Assembly (NCBI GenBank): GCA_003481005.1 | Contig: QUKC01000002.1 | Span: forward strand, 189,996 to 253,995 | Length of the DNA: 64,000 nt | Origin: Firmicutes bacterium TM09-10 | GTDB lineage: Bacteria > Bacillota > Clostridia > Lachnospirales > Lachnospiraceae | Reading direction: 5' to 3' | Part shown: positions 8,733-17,395 of the stretch, in pieces | Layout: each line of letters starts with the position of its first letter | Numbering within the stretch: position 1 is the first letter of the stretch | Notes under the pieces: model-generated | Told to the model about the DNA's origin: nothing | Database searches by the model: none | The model's input: the letters and a program-made list of their open reading frames with translations, nothing else | Position numbers and translations under genes: made by a program

Positions 8733-9454
8733 TATGCCCTCCGCCCCCTTTGAAGCAGGAACTCCATAAGCGCCTGCCGGGCGCTTTTCAAAAGGTCCTG
8801 ACTGACAAACACGCGGCTTCCGTCCGCCATGCGGAAGGCAGCGCCTTCCAGATCCTTCGCGTGTTCCAGATTCACGATCACTCCGCGCCCGCACACAAAA
8901 AAGCGTGTGTCATCCTTTAGTGGGGCGATGAACGTCTTGAAGGGTTGGCGTGTGGCAAGAGTCTTTTGAACTGTCGTATGGACGTAGATCAAATGGGCGA
9001 AGTGTTCTGCATAGACGATGTCCTGATAGCGCAGATGGATCTCGCTTCCCTCCACCTTTAGCTCCATATATTTATTCGGCTGCGGTACGCGGGCAAGCAG
9101 CTCGTCCGTCAGCGCGTCGATGTCCGCTTCGGTAAAGGGCTTGACCAGATAGTGCAGCGCCCGTACCTGAAAGCCCTCCAGCGCATGGTCGGTCGAGGTC
9201 GTGGTAAAAACCAGCAGGCAGTCCGTGTTGGTTTCCCGCAGCTTCTTTGCCGCCTCCATGCCCGTCATGCCATTCATATAAATATCCAGAAATGCGGCAG
9301 TAAAGGGCGCTTTCCATGCCGCTTCCAGAAATGTCTCGCTACTTTCGTATTCCAGAATATCCGCCTGTACGTTTCTCCGCTGAAGCTGCCGCTCCAGCCG
9401 GTCTTTCAGCAGTGTGCGTTCCGCGGCAAGATCATCCACAATCGCAATTCTCAT
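8732..9454 (-). CDS. LytTR-family response regulator
   Basis: 240 residues. Receiver domain 1-120 with acidic pair Asp7/Asp8, phospho-acceptor Asp57 (FLDIYMNGM), Thr near 84 and Lys105 (LVKPF). The LytTR DNA-binding domain covers about 130-235. The ATG at 9454 is preceded by AAGGAG; the reading frame stays open upstream but without a start context. It is the partner of the kinase whose start overlaps its stop. Family knowledge predicts binding to imperfect direct repeats upstream of target promoters; the divergent promoter at 9570-9598 is the nearest candidate target. Confidence 0.92.
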   Translation of the reverse strand: MRIAIVDDLAAERTLLKDRLERQLQRRNVQADILEYESSETFLEAAWKAPFTAAFLDIYMNGMTGMEAAKKLRETNTDCLLVFTTTSTDHALEGFQVRALHYLVKPFTEADIDALTDELLARVPQPNKYMELKVEGSEIHLRYQDIVYAEHFAHLIYVHTTVQKTLATRQPFKTFIAPLKDDTRFFVCGRGVIVNLEHAKDLEGAAFRMADGSRVFVSQDLLKSARQALMEFLLQRGRRA

Positions 9455-9489
9455 GCAGGGTTCTCTCCTTATGCTTGAATTCCAAGATA

Positions 9490-9518
9490 AGTATATCACA
9501 GCGTGTCGAGGATGACAA
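9490..9518 (-). promoter_or_regulatory. promoter of the regulator-kinase operon
   Basis: On the minus strand, TTGTCA (9513-9518), a 17-base spacer and TATACT (9490-9495), about 35 bases before the regulator ATG. A good match to a housekeeping sigma promoter. Confidence 0.7.
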
Positions 9519-9569
9519 AGAACCGCTGTCGGAATTCGTGCCAAAATCGCCCCTTTCGTGCTACGGCGC

Positions 9570-9598
9570 TTGAAAAAACCGAATGGCCTTTTTATACT
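9570..9598 (+). promoter_or_regulatory. promoter of the divergent pseudo-receiver/lipoprotein genes
   Basis: TTGAAA (9570-9575), 17-base spacer, TATACT (9593-9598) on the plus strand. It lies 47 bases before the GTG start of the receiver-like protein and back to back with the regulator promoter 52 bases away. This is a usual arrangement for shared regulation. Confidence 0.7.
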
Positions 9599-9644
9599 GA
9601 GCGCAAGCAAGATGCCAAATCGGAGGAAGGAAGGAGGGAGATCT

Positions 9645-10004
9645 GTGTATCGTATTGCCGTGCTGGCAGAACAGGAAGCAGAGCGGCAGCGCTACGCCGA
9701 GCAAATTACCCGGTTTTGTGAAGCGAAGGGGCTGTTTCCGCAGGTCATGCAGTATGACGACCAGGAACGCTTTTTTAAAACGGCGCAAAAAGATGCTCCA
9801 ACCAATGCCGTCATTGCACTTTCCGGGGTGGCAGGTTTGAATGCGGCGGAGCACCTTCGCTCCTTATGCCCCGCGTGCCGGATGATCTGGTGCAGTGACC
9901 TGGATTTCTCTCTTCACGCCTTCCGGCTGCGGGCCGACTATTTCCTGATGAAGCCGGTTTCCGAAGAAGCATTCCGGCGAGGACTGAATGCCTGGATTGA
10001 ATAA
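9645..10004 (+). CDS. stand-alone receiver-like protein lacking the phospho-acceptor
   Basis: 119 residues from a GTG with a very strong GGAGG site; upstream in-frame ATGs would add a non-conserved extension. It aligns by eye with the receiver of the neighbouring LytTR regulator along its length (IAVLAEQEAER against IAIVDDLAAER; YFLMKPVSEEAF against HYLVKPFTEADI). The acidic pair is replaced by Ala-Glu, and the phospho-acceptor position falls on Ala in VIALSG; only the conserved Lys103 remains. There is no output domain. It is probably a pseudo-receiver that binds the kinase or regulator without phosphorylation. It is divergent from that operon and 50 bases ahead of a lipoprotein gene. Confidence 0.7.
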   Translation: MYRIAVLAEQEAERQRYAEQITRFCEAKGLFPQVMQYDDQERFFKTAQKDAPTNAVIALSGVAGLNAAEHLRSLCPACRMIWCSDLDFSLHAFRLRADYFLMKPVSEEAFRRGLNAWIE

Positions 10005-10054
10005 ACGGGCATCGAACCAAACCGAAACAACAAACAAGAAAATGGAGGATATCA

Positions 10055-12118
10055 ATGAAAAAGAAAAAGTTACAATGTTCTGTACCAACCCTACTGCTGA
10101 CCGGTGTGTTGTGCCTGACATTGGCGGCCTGCGGTGCGAAACAGTCTTCCGACATGCCTGCATCGGATACAGACTCCGCGGTAAGCGCTGCCCTGCCGGT
10201 AAAGGCCATGAATGCCAAGCGTGTCGATGAAAACCCCTATATGGCAAAGAGCGACGCCAACATTCACCACGACGGCTACAATACCGACTCTACGGATGAA
10301 GTCCTGCCGCTTGGCATCTATCCGGAGATCCATGTTTCCTATGAAAAAACCAACGCGAACGCTTCGCCTGCCATTTACTTTGACAGCTACGGCCACGCAG
10401 TCGTTCCTCTGCTCGGCGGCATCGCCATCCGCGATCTGAACGCGGAGGAAACCACGACGCTGGGCTATTTCTCCCCAAAGCAGCATGACGGCGGCGGTTA
10501 CGTCATCCAGAGCTCCTATACGTTCCTGGACTCGGAAAACCGCATCGTCTGCCCCACCAGCAACAATCATGTGCTGATGCTGCGGGCAACCGATGAAGCA
10601 GGAAACGTCCTGCCGGAGTTTGAAAAGGTACTGGACATTGACATCAAGGCGGCAGCCGAAGCTGCGCTCGGCAAAGAGCTGACGCAGAATCTTCTTTCCG
10701 TGGTCTTTGACTACGACGGCAACCTCTGGTTTGCAACCGGCGGCTTCCGCATCTATCCCGAGCGTGAGCAGCAGGGCGTGCTCGGCTACATCGCCCACTC
10801 GGCGATAGAGGCGATCCTGAACGGAGAGCAGACCGACCTTTCGAAAGCTGTCTTCGTCTACGGGCTGGCGCTCGGCGAGGGCGCGGAAAACGGGATTGCC
10901 GCCTCCAAGGACGGCGCTGTCATCCTGACAAATCAGAACTGCTATCTGCTGCGTGCCAATAACGGTGTCGAGGCTGTCTGGTGCACACCGTATGAGAGCG
11001 TCGGCGCGAAGGTCAGCGGCGAAAACGACAAGACCACCGGCGGCGGTCTTGCCTGGGGCGGCGGCTGCTCCCCGTCGCTGACGCCGGATCTTGTGATGTT
11101 CACCGACAACGCGGATCCAGTCAAGCTGCTGGCGCTCGATATGAAGACCGGTGAGATCGTTGCAAGTATGCCGGTGCTGGATGATCTGCCCGAGGGCTAT
11201 CAGGTGGCGGTTGAAAACTCTGCCATCGTCTATGATGACAGCGAGGGCACCGTCAGCACGATTGTCTGCAACTGGTTCGGCGCAGGCAGCGCAGGCCTTG
11301 CCGATCCTGACAGCGATTCCTCCATCCAGAGCTATGCCAACATCTATGACACAAACTGGCTGACAAAGGGCAACTGCATGATCGCGCCCGGCGTTGAGCG
11401 CGTGGACACCGTGAAAACCGATAGCGGCTATGAGATGAAGAGCATCTGGTCTCGAAATGACCTGAGCGATACATCGATTTTCAAGCTCTCCACCGCGACG
11501 GGCTATATCTACGGCTATGTGCAGGATCTGGAAAGCGGCATGTGGCAGTACATCATTCTGGACTTTGCCACCGGCGAGACGGTATTCACCATGGACGTCT
11601 CCAACAAATATGGCTACAATAACATGGCTATCGGTATGTATGCCGGAAACAGTGGCAACGCGCTCTACTGCCCGACGGGCTATCTGGAGCTGCTGTGCTT
11701 GCAGGATCGCTTTGTGTATCTTCCCGAAATGCCCTACCGCAAGGTCGATCTCGACAAGTCCGCGCGAAACATGCTGTCGCAGGCGCAGTTTGAACAGGAT
11801 GGCGGCAAAGGAGCGGTTGCAAGCTGGCGCAACACCGTGACAGTCGAAAACGTCCACCCCAACACGACAGTCTCGTTCCGAATGAACAATCTTTCCGGAA
11901 GCACCGCTGAGCTGAAACTCTATGCCTACAGTGCGGACGGAACGTTGGCGGAGGTCAGCAACGAACTGTGGTCAATCACGGATGAAGCAGGCAGCGCCGT
12001 GGATACGCTTTCTGACGGCACACTGTATGAGCTGCGTGTGAGCGTTGCGGACGGCGGCGCATTCGACCTGAGCGAGGCGGAAAAGGAGATCAAAATTTCC
12101 GTTGTACTTGCAAAGTAA
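10055..12118 (+). CDS. large uncharacterised lipoprotein, possible beta-propeller
   Basis: 687 residues. A lipoprotein signal peptide with lipobox LAAC (Cys26) indicates export and anchoring at the outer face of the membrane. I recognise no named family. Repeated short beta-type units with small turns (for example DYDGNLWFATGG, SKDGAVILTNQN, LALDMKTGEIVAS, ILDFATGETVFTM) recall propeller proteins of the PQQ/WD type, ahead of a C-terminal beta-sandwich-like stretch (about 590-687). AATGGAGG precedes the ATG. It is GC-rich like the kinase block and probably co-transcribed with the pseudo-receiver. A sensory or ligand-binding partner of the divergent two-component system is a guess from context. 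Confidence 0.65.
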   Translation: MKKKKLQCSVPTLLLTGVLCLTLAACGAKQSSDMPASDTDSAVSAALPVKAMNAKRVDENPYMAKSDANIHHDGYNTDSTDEVLPLGIYPEIHVSYEKTNANASPAIYFDSYGHAVVPLLGGIAIRDLNAEETTTLGYFSPKQHDGGGYVIQSSYTFLDSENRIVCPTSNNHVLMLRATDEAGNVLPEFEKVLDIDIKAAAEAALGKELTQNLLSVVFDYDGNLWFATGGFRIYPEREQQGVLGYIAHSAIEAILNGEQTDLSKAVFVYGLALGEGAENGIAASKDGAVILTNQNCYLLRANNGVEAVWCTPYESVGAKVSGENDKTTGGGLAWGGGCSPSLTPDLVMFTDNADPVKLLALDMKTGEIVASMPVLDDLPEGYQVAVENSAIVYDDSEGTVSTIVCNWFGAGSAGLADPDSDSSIQSYANIYDTNWLTKGNCMIAPGVERVDTVKTDSGYEMKSIWSRNDLSDTSIFKLSTATGYIYGYVQDLESGMWQYIILDFATGETVFTMDVSNKYGYNNMAIGMYAGNSGNALYCPTGYLELLCLQDRFVYLPEMPYRKVDLDKSARNMLSQAQFEQDGGKGAVASWRNTVTVENVHPNTTVSFRMNNLSGSTAELKLYAYSADGTLAEVSNELWSITDEAGSAVDTLSDGTLYELRVSVADGGAFDLSEAEKEIKISVVLAK

Positions 12119-12132
12119 GACTCAAATGATTT

Positions 12133-12166
12133 GCGCCCGTGCCAGCATAAATGCTGATACGGGCGC
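12133..12166 (+). terminator. hairpin between convergent lipoprotein and gdhA genes
   Basis: Stem GCGCCCGT (12133-12140) with ACGGGCGC (12159-12166), extended by AGCAT/ATGCT. It is followed by TTCTCTGTTTT on the plus strand. It is placed 14 bases after the lipoprotein stop and probably serves both converging transcripts. Confidence 0.7.
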
Positions 12167-12232
12167 TTCTCTGTTTTACATATCTTTTGCCGAAGCTGAA
12201 TATTCAACCTTTCCGGGCTTTTCTTTATCTTC

Positions 12233-13635
<1,403 letters not shown>

Positions 13636-13690
13636 GCACTTTATCACATTAAACTAAAAAATTTCCGAAATTTTTTGAACTGCTTTTGCG

Positions 13691-14122
13691 TTAAAGATAC
13701 CTTTTCAGCTCTCGGATATTGTTTTCCTCAAAATCCAGCAGCTCCCCGGCAAGCTCCAGCGCTTGTCCATCCGCTTTTTCATTCCGGTTCATCGCTTTCC
13801 AGAGACTGGTCATCCCCATGCTGCTGCCGCGGATCAGCATTTCCGCCATATGGCTCGTAGTGGAATTCAACAGCGTGTTCCCCTGAATGGACGCAGTCAG
13901 CATCAGCTGCTTTACCTTGTTGACTGGATCCGGCGTCTGGTTTTTCGAAAGCAGCACCGCCCTCGCGCGGTCGTGAAGTTCCCCATATTTAAAGGATTCC
14001 CGCGCCAGCATCAGCGCCATCGAATCGTCGTACACCTTCGGGTTAATGACCTCCAGAGCATGCATCCCCATTTCCGCATTCCTCTGAACCTCCCGAAGCA
14101 GTTCAATATCATCATTTTTCAT
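13691..14122 (-). CDS. conserved hypothetical protein, helical, ferritin-like plan
   Basis: 143 residues from the ATG at 14122, which has GGGAGG at proper distance; longer in-frame starts run into the dispersed repeat and are artefacts. The protein is almost wholly helical by composition, with Met, Glu and Arg enriched and no signal peptide. The start LLREVQRNAEMGMHALE recalls small four-helix ferritin-like or DUF2383-like proteins of Clostridia. That is only a resemblance, and no metal-ligand set can be read with confidence. It is read in the same direction as gdhA but ends 123 bases before it, with a separate gdhA promoter between. Confidence 0.65.
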   Translation of the reverse strand: MKNDDIELLREVQRNAEMGMHALEVINPKVYDDSMALMLARESFKYGELHDRARAVLLSKNQTPDPVNKVKQLMLTASIQGNTLLNSTTSHMAEMLIRGSSMGMTSLWKAMNRNEKADGQALELAGELLDFEENNIRELKRYL

Positions 14123-14181
14123 ATCCGGCATTCCTCCCTTTTTCTGTCCCGAAAACAGGATAGCATCATTTCCTGTGATGG

Positions 14182-14312
14182 AAAAAAGAATGTGCCTTGG
14201 CACATTCTCGCGCCGAGGCGCGGTTGCCTTGGCAACCATCTTCCCTTGCGCCGAGGGCGCATCCCCGCGGAGCGTTTTTATCGTATGGAAACGAAGTTTC
14301 CTATACGATAAA
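14182..14312. repeat. multi-hairpin dispersed repeat, complete copy
   Basis: A chain of short near-perfect palindromes: GAATGTGCC-TT-GGCACATTC (14188-14207), GCGCC-GA-GGCGC, GGTTGCC-TT-GGCAACC (14222-14237), TGCGCC-GAG-GGCGCA, then a longer one, ATCGTATGGAAAC / GTTTCCTATACGAT (14279-14310). A second copy is at 63912-64000, and the last palindrome alone recurs at 57246-57287. Open frames across it are repeat-derived and should not be called genes. Confidence 0.85.
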
Positions 14313-14351
14313 AAACCGGAAGTGTATCTCACTGTCAGAAACACTTCCGGT
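14310..14351 (-). terminator. terminator of the SH3-protein gene
   Basis: Minus-strand stem ACCGGAAGTGT (14341-14351 with 14315-14325) followed by a T run (14310-14315). It lies about 80 bases after the stop of the SH3-domain gene. The stretch 14123-14429 holds only this terminator and two repeats. Confidence 0.75.
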
Positions 14352-14398
14352 CTTAGCGTTCCCAAAAATCGGGAAAGAATACCGTTTTTTTATTCATG

Positions 14399-14433
14399 AT
14401 AATAGAATGCTCGCAGAGCGTGCATTCTATTAT
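14399..14433. repeat. short palindromic repeat, copy A
   Basis: Perfect 12-bp arms ATAATAGAATGC (14399-14410) and GCATTCTATTAT (14422-14433) around an 11-base loop, TCGCAGAGCGT. The SH3-protein stop codon lies inside the right arm. Related copies are at 21378-21410 and 59914-59948, and a half copy is at 26640-26655. Confidence 0.85.
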
Positions 14434-15698
14434 TTTAAAACTTTTAAAACTTCGGTCTTTACATAGCCGGTTTCGCCGTTATATTTGACTCTTGTCCAGC
14501 CGTCCGCCTGCTGCATCACAATTTCCAACGTTTCGCCTGGAAATGCGGTTCCAACCTTGTCCGCAGTTTCGCTGCAGGCCTTCCGGATGTTGATTGTCTG
14601 TGCGATCTTGATCTTGCCGGATGCAGGCAAATCCGAGGACGTCGATGTTGTAGCTGCAGAAGACTCTGCCGTCTGTGCAGCTTCGGAAGCGGAAGACTCT
14701 GCCTGAGCCTCCTGTGTTTCTTCCACGTCCTTTAAATACTCCGATTTGATATAGCCTTCTTTGCCGTTATATTCGACCTTAGACCAGCCATTTTCCTTCT
14801 TCTCCAGCAGTTTCAGCACTTCGCCGACCGCCACCTTGCCGAGGCGCTCTGCCTGCTCACTGTCGGAGGAACGCACATTGACAACGTCTGTCGCTTCTAC
14901 CTTTGTTACAGTGGTCTGAGCTTCTGCTGCCGCCTCTGCAGGCTGCGTCTCCTCTTCAGAAGCCGTCTCAGCCTCTGCCAAAGCTTCACCGACCTCTACC
15001 TGCAGATCTTCTTTTAGCTGCGCCAGATAATTGTTGAGTGTATCGTCCTGCATAACCGCTTCATTAAAGACAACCTGTACCCGATTCATCAGGTCAATGA
15101 CGTCGTCCTGCGCGGAAATATCTTCCAGATACTGATTGACAGAATCCTCCACATCGCCTTCATAAATATACAGGCTTCCGTCCTCTCTGGGATAAACCAA
15201 ATACGGGCTGATGCCGGGCACTGCAGTTTCCAGGTCGTTAAACTTGATTTCGTAATAAGCATAGACCAAATAAGAACCGTCTACCGGACCTGTCTTTGTA
15301 TAGCAGACCACGTTCTGGTACGCTTCGATATGCTCGCTCATCTTCTGCAGATAGATCTGCGTCTCCTGATCGTAGGTATTGACGATGGAATTGATCGTAT
15401 CCATGTCGCCGGCAGCAGCCGCATTATAATATTCGGTAATCAGCTGCGTTACTTCCGGCACGGTATTTTCTTCCAGCGGCATCTGCAGCGTTGTCTCCGT
15501 TTCCGCTGTCTCTGTCGTCGTTTCCGTCTGCGTCTGTGTTCCGGTGTTCGAAGCTGTCATCTTTGCACCGTTTCCGAGCGTGATACCGACCGCAACACAT
15601 ACCGCAATTACTGCAACACCTGCGCCTGCACCAATACAGGTCTTTTTCTTGTTATTCCGAAAAAAATCCAGAATTTCTTTCATCTTTTCGTTCTTCAT
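14430..15698 (-). CDS. membrane-anchored protein with two SH3b domains
   Basis: 422 residues. A short cytoplasmic start, one membrane segment (about 20-42), a Thr/Glu-rich linker (45-75), then a helical domain (about 75-235) resembling NTF2-like or DUF-type stalks. This is followed by an Ala/Glu-rich linker, a bacterial SH3 domain (about 258-310; VNVRSSDSEQAERLG), a Ser/Ala-rich linker, and a second SH3b domain (about 352-420; INIRKACSETADKVG). SH3b domains typically bind cell-wall peptides, so it is probably a surface protein acting at the wall. Its start codon abuts the 100-bp dispersed element, and its stop lies in a palindromic repeat. Monocistronic. Confidence 0.85.
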   Translation of the reverse strand: MKNEKMKEILDFFRNNKKKTCIGAGAGVAVIAVCVAVGITLGNGAKMTASNTGTQTQTETTTETAETETTLQMPLEENTVPEVTQLITEYYNAAAAGDMDTINSIVNTYDQETQIYLQKMSEHIEAYQNVVCYTKTGPVDGSYLVYAYYEIKFNDLETAVPGISPYLVYPREDGSLYIYEGDVEDSVNQYLEDISAQDDVIDLMNRVQVVFNEAVMQDDTLNNYLAQLKEDLQVEVGEALAEAETASEEETQPAEAAAEAQTTVTKVEATDVVNVRSSDSEQAERLGKVAVGEVLKLLEKKENGWSKVEYNGKEGYIKSEYLKDVEETQEAQAESSASEAAQTAESSAATTSTSSDLPASGKIKIAQTINIRKACSETADKVGTAFPGETLEIVMQQADGWTRVKYNGETGYVKTEVLKVLK

Positions 15699-15700
15699 AC

Positions 15701-15800
15701 TTTCCGCTCATTTCTGCGCACGCTTTTTGCGCATATCGAGTTTGTGTCAAGTGCGCGCAGACACAAATCTCGAGATTGAAAAATGTTATTTTTCAATCTT
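15701..15800 (-). repeat. three-hairpin dispersed 5'-leader element, copy 1
   Basis: About 100 bp directly before the SH3-protein start codon. In the direction of transcription it holds a stem GATTGAAAAAT/ATTTTTCAATC, a stem CGAGATTTGTGTC/GACACAAACTCG and a stem TGCGCA/TGCGCA, then the purine-rich segment GAAATGAGCGGAAAG before the ATG. Close copies precede cbiB (39222-39320) and feoA (63661-63747), all on the same strand and at the same distance from a start codon. Confidence 0.85.
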
Positions 15801-15829
15801 CTATCACAACCTTTTTGTCTATTCTGTTT

Positions 15830-15857
15830 GATTTACGGGTTTCTGTTCTATTGTCAA
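15830..15857 (-). promoter_or_regulatory. probable promoter of the SH3-protein gene
   Basis: Minus-strand TTGACA (15852-15857), spacer of 16, TAAATC (15830-15835). It lies between the tRNA gene and the 100-bp element, which would place that element in the 5' leader. Confidence 0.5.
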
Positions 15858-15882
15858 AATAAAAAAAGTGATGCGAATAAAA

Positions 15883-15954
15883 TGCAACCGACAGGAATCG
15901 AACCTGCATTAAAGGCGTCGGAGGCCTTCGTTCTATCCGTTAGACTACGGTTGC
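15883..15954 (-). tRNA. tRNA-Arg (anticodon CCG)
   Basis: The 72-nt cloverleaf folds by eye: acceptor arm GCAACCG/CGGTTGC, a D arm, anticodon stem AAGGC/GCCTT with loop CTCCGAC giving anticodon CCG (codon CGG), and a T arm with TTCGATTC. The discriminator base is A. The 3' CCA is not encoded; a T-rich run follows. It lies alone. The stretch from here to 16243 holds no gene that I can see. Confidence 0.93.
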
Positions 15955-16243
15955 AAAACTGCAATATACGAATATATTACAAATGTATTACGCATCACTG
16001 TTTTGTATCTTATCACAGGCATGCCGGATTGTCCAGCACTTTTTTGAATTTCACAGGGTTTTCACAAATGGCACCTGGGAGCTGTAGCGATTCCGGTCAG
16101 ACAGGTTTTGCATGAGACATCCGTTCCCCATACGGAAAAAACGCCAGACGCACAGTCACAGCTGCACCCCCGGCGATTCTTTCGTTCCCGATAACAAAAT
16201 GTCCGCAGAATGCGCTTTTGCGAATGGTGCGAGTGAACTGTAA

Positions 16244-17161
16244 CTATTTCAGTCCATGCTCCAGGCGCTCCTTATAGCCATCTGCATGCTTGACATCCAG
16301 CTTGTTGTAACACATCTCATATTCCGCGTCGGAATAACATTTGTCGAACGACTCTTCCACATTCGTACGGTAAACCAGACCAATCGCAAGGGAAGGTGCG
16401 AGATACGGATCTTCATAGTTCGTACACGCCTGCTGGATTCTGTCACAGAACGCTTCCGCTTCTCCGTCCTCCGGCGTCGGGATTACGATTTCGAATACAT
16501 CTCCGTCCACACGGCCGATCAGGTACTCTTCCTTCGCTTCCTTGCGGATCAGACCTGCAACGGTCTTGATCAGGCGGTCACTCTCCTCGTTGCCGAAATG
16601 GTCATAGACAAATTTCCAGTCATTAATATTGGCGCAGATCACTGCAGCCGGAGCGGTCTCCTGCATTTCCAGAAGGCGTCCTTTCATATAGGTCTTATTC
16701 AGCAAACCAGTCAGGGCGTCTTCGTGTTCGCCGCGCTTGATGCGGTAAGCCTCCTGCTCCATCGCCTCTTCCAGCTCGTCTGCATAGATCGCTGTCTCAC
16801 GGTAACGATAATGGTCACACGCCAGTGCTTCATACTGCAGCATCATATGTTCAACAATGCGCTCTGCAAGCTCCTGATCTGAAGCATGATCCATTTTTAC
16901 ATAGAGATGACCAATCGTCCGATTGAATACGCGAAGCTTTCTGCCCGGATCGTTTACAACATCCGGCTCAAAGCCTGCAAAATTGCCGACCTCCACTGCG
17001 GTTTCCCCGTGGCGCTGCGTCAGCAAAAGCTCGATCCCGAGCACTTTGGAAATATCCTCAAAACATGCCTTTACCAAAGAAAGATCCAGCAGATTCTCCA
17101 GGCTGTATTCTTTGATGTGCTCTTTTAACCGTTCCTCCATTGTCATTGAACCGTATGCCAT
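16244..17161 (-). CDS. GGDEF-like protein with degenerate active site
   Basis: 305 residues from the ATG at 17161, which has GGAAGGAG at good spacing. The first ~135 residues form a helical/PAS-like sensory part with no clear membrane segment. The C-terminal ~160 residues carry the GGDEF fold: DALTGLLNKTYM is intact. The signature site reads RVDGDVF instead of R(Y/F)GGDEF, so two of the catalytic-loop positions differ. It is therefore doubtful that it makes cyclic-di-GMP; a role in binding a nucleotide or in signalling by interaction is more likely. Its own promoter is at 17245-17273; monocistronic. Confidence 0.75.
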   Translation of the reverse strand: MAYGSMTMEERLKEHIKEYSLENLLDLSLVKACFEDISKVLGIELLLTQRHGETAVEVGNFAGFEPDVVNDPGRKLRVFNRTIGHLYVKMDHASDQELAERIVEHMMLQYEALACDHYRYRETAIYADELEEAMEQEAYRIKRGEHEDALTGLLNKTYMKGRLLEMQETAPAAVICANINDWKFVYDHFGNEESDRLIKTVAGLIRKEAKEEYLIGRVDGDVFEIVIPTPEDGEAEAFCDRIQQACTNYEDPYLAPSLAIGLVYRTNVEESFDKCYSDAEYEMCYNKLDVKHADGYKERLEHGLK

Positions 17162-17244
17162 AAATGCTCTCCTTCCTGAATCTGATCCATCCTGTTCTTT
17201 CCTTTTTGACCGGTTGTTCTTTCTGATCATGATACGCTCTTTAA

Positions 17245-17273
17245 ATTATAGTATCCAGAAAACCTTTTGTCCA
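17245..17273 (-). promoter_or_regulatory. promoter of the GGDEF-like gene
   Basis: Minus strand TGGACA (17268-17273), 17-base spacer, perfect TATAAT (17245-17250), 84 bases before the chosen ATG. Confidence 0.7.
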
Positions 17274-17304
17274 GTAAAAAGCTTGCCCGGCGGTCATTTT
17301 TCAC

Positions 17305-17332
17305 TTGAAATATTCATGATTTTCTGTAAAAT
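17305..17332 (+). promoter_or_regulatory. promoter of the ABC-F/PHP/HAD operon
   Basis: TTGAAA (17305-17310), 16-base spacer, TAAAAT (17327-17332), 64 bases before the ABC-F start. Confidence 0.6.
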
Positions 17333-17395
17333 AGGAAAGGATTGATATCATATTGTAGTTTTTTATGTTTTTCAGGAAAAGAAAGGTAATTCAAC

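Noticed and set aside
10091..11857. 588-codon minus-strand frame opposite the lipoprotein gene
   Set aside because: Antisense shadow caused by GC-rich codon bias; the plus-strand gene has a signal peptide, ribosome site and promoter.
14175..14466. Small plus-strand frames of 74 and 89 codons across the repeat
   Set aside because: They are translations of the multi-hairpin repeat and its palindromes; such frames recur wherever the repeat does and are not genes.
15883..16243. tRNA-Arg as integration site of a mobile island
   Set aside because: No integrase and no second copy of the tRNA 3' end was seen on either side; neighbouring genes look chromosomal.
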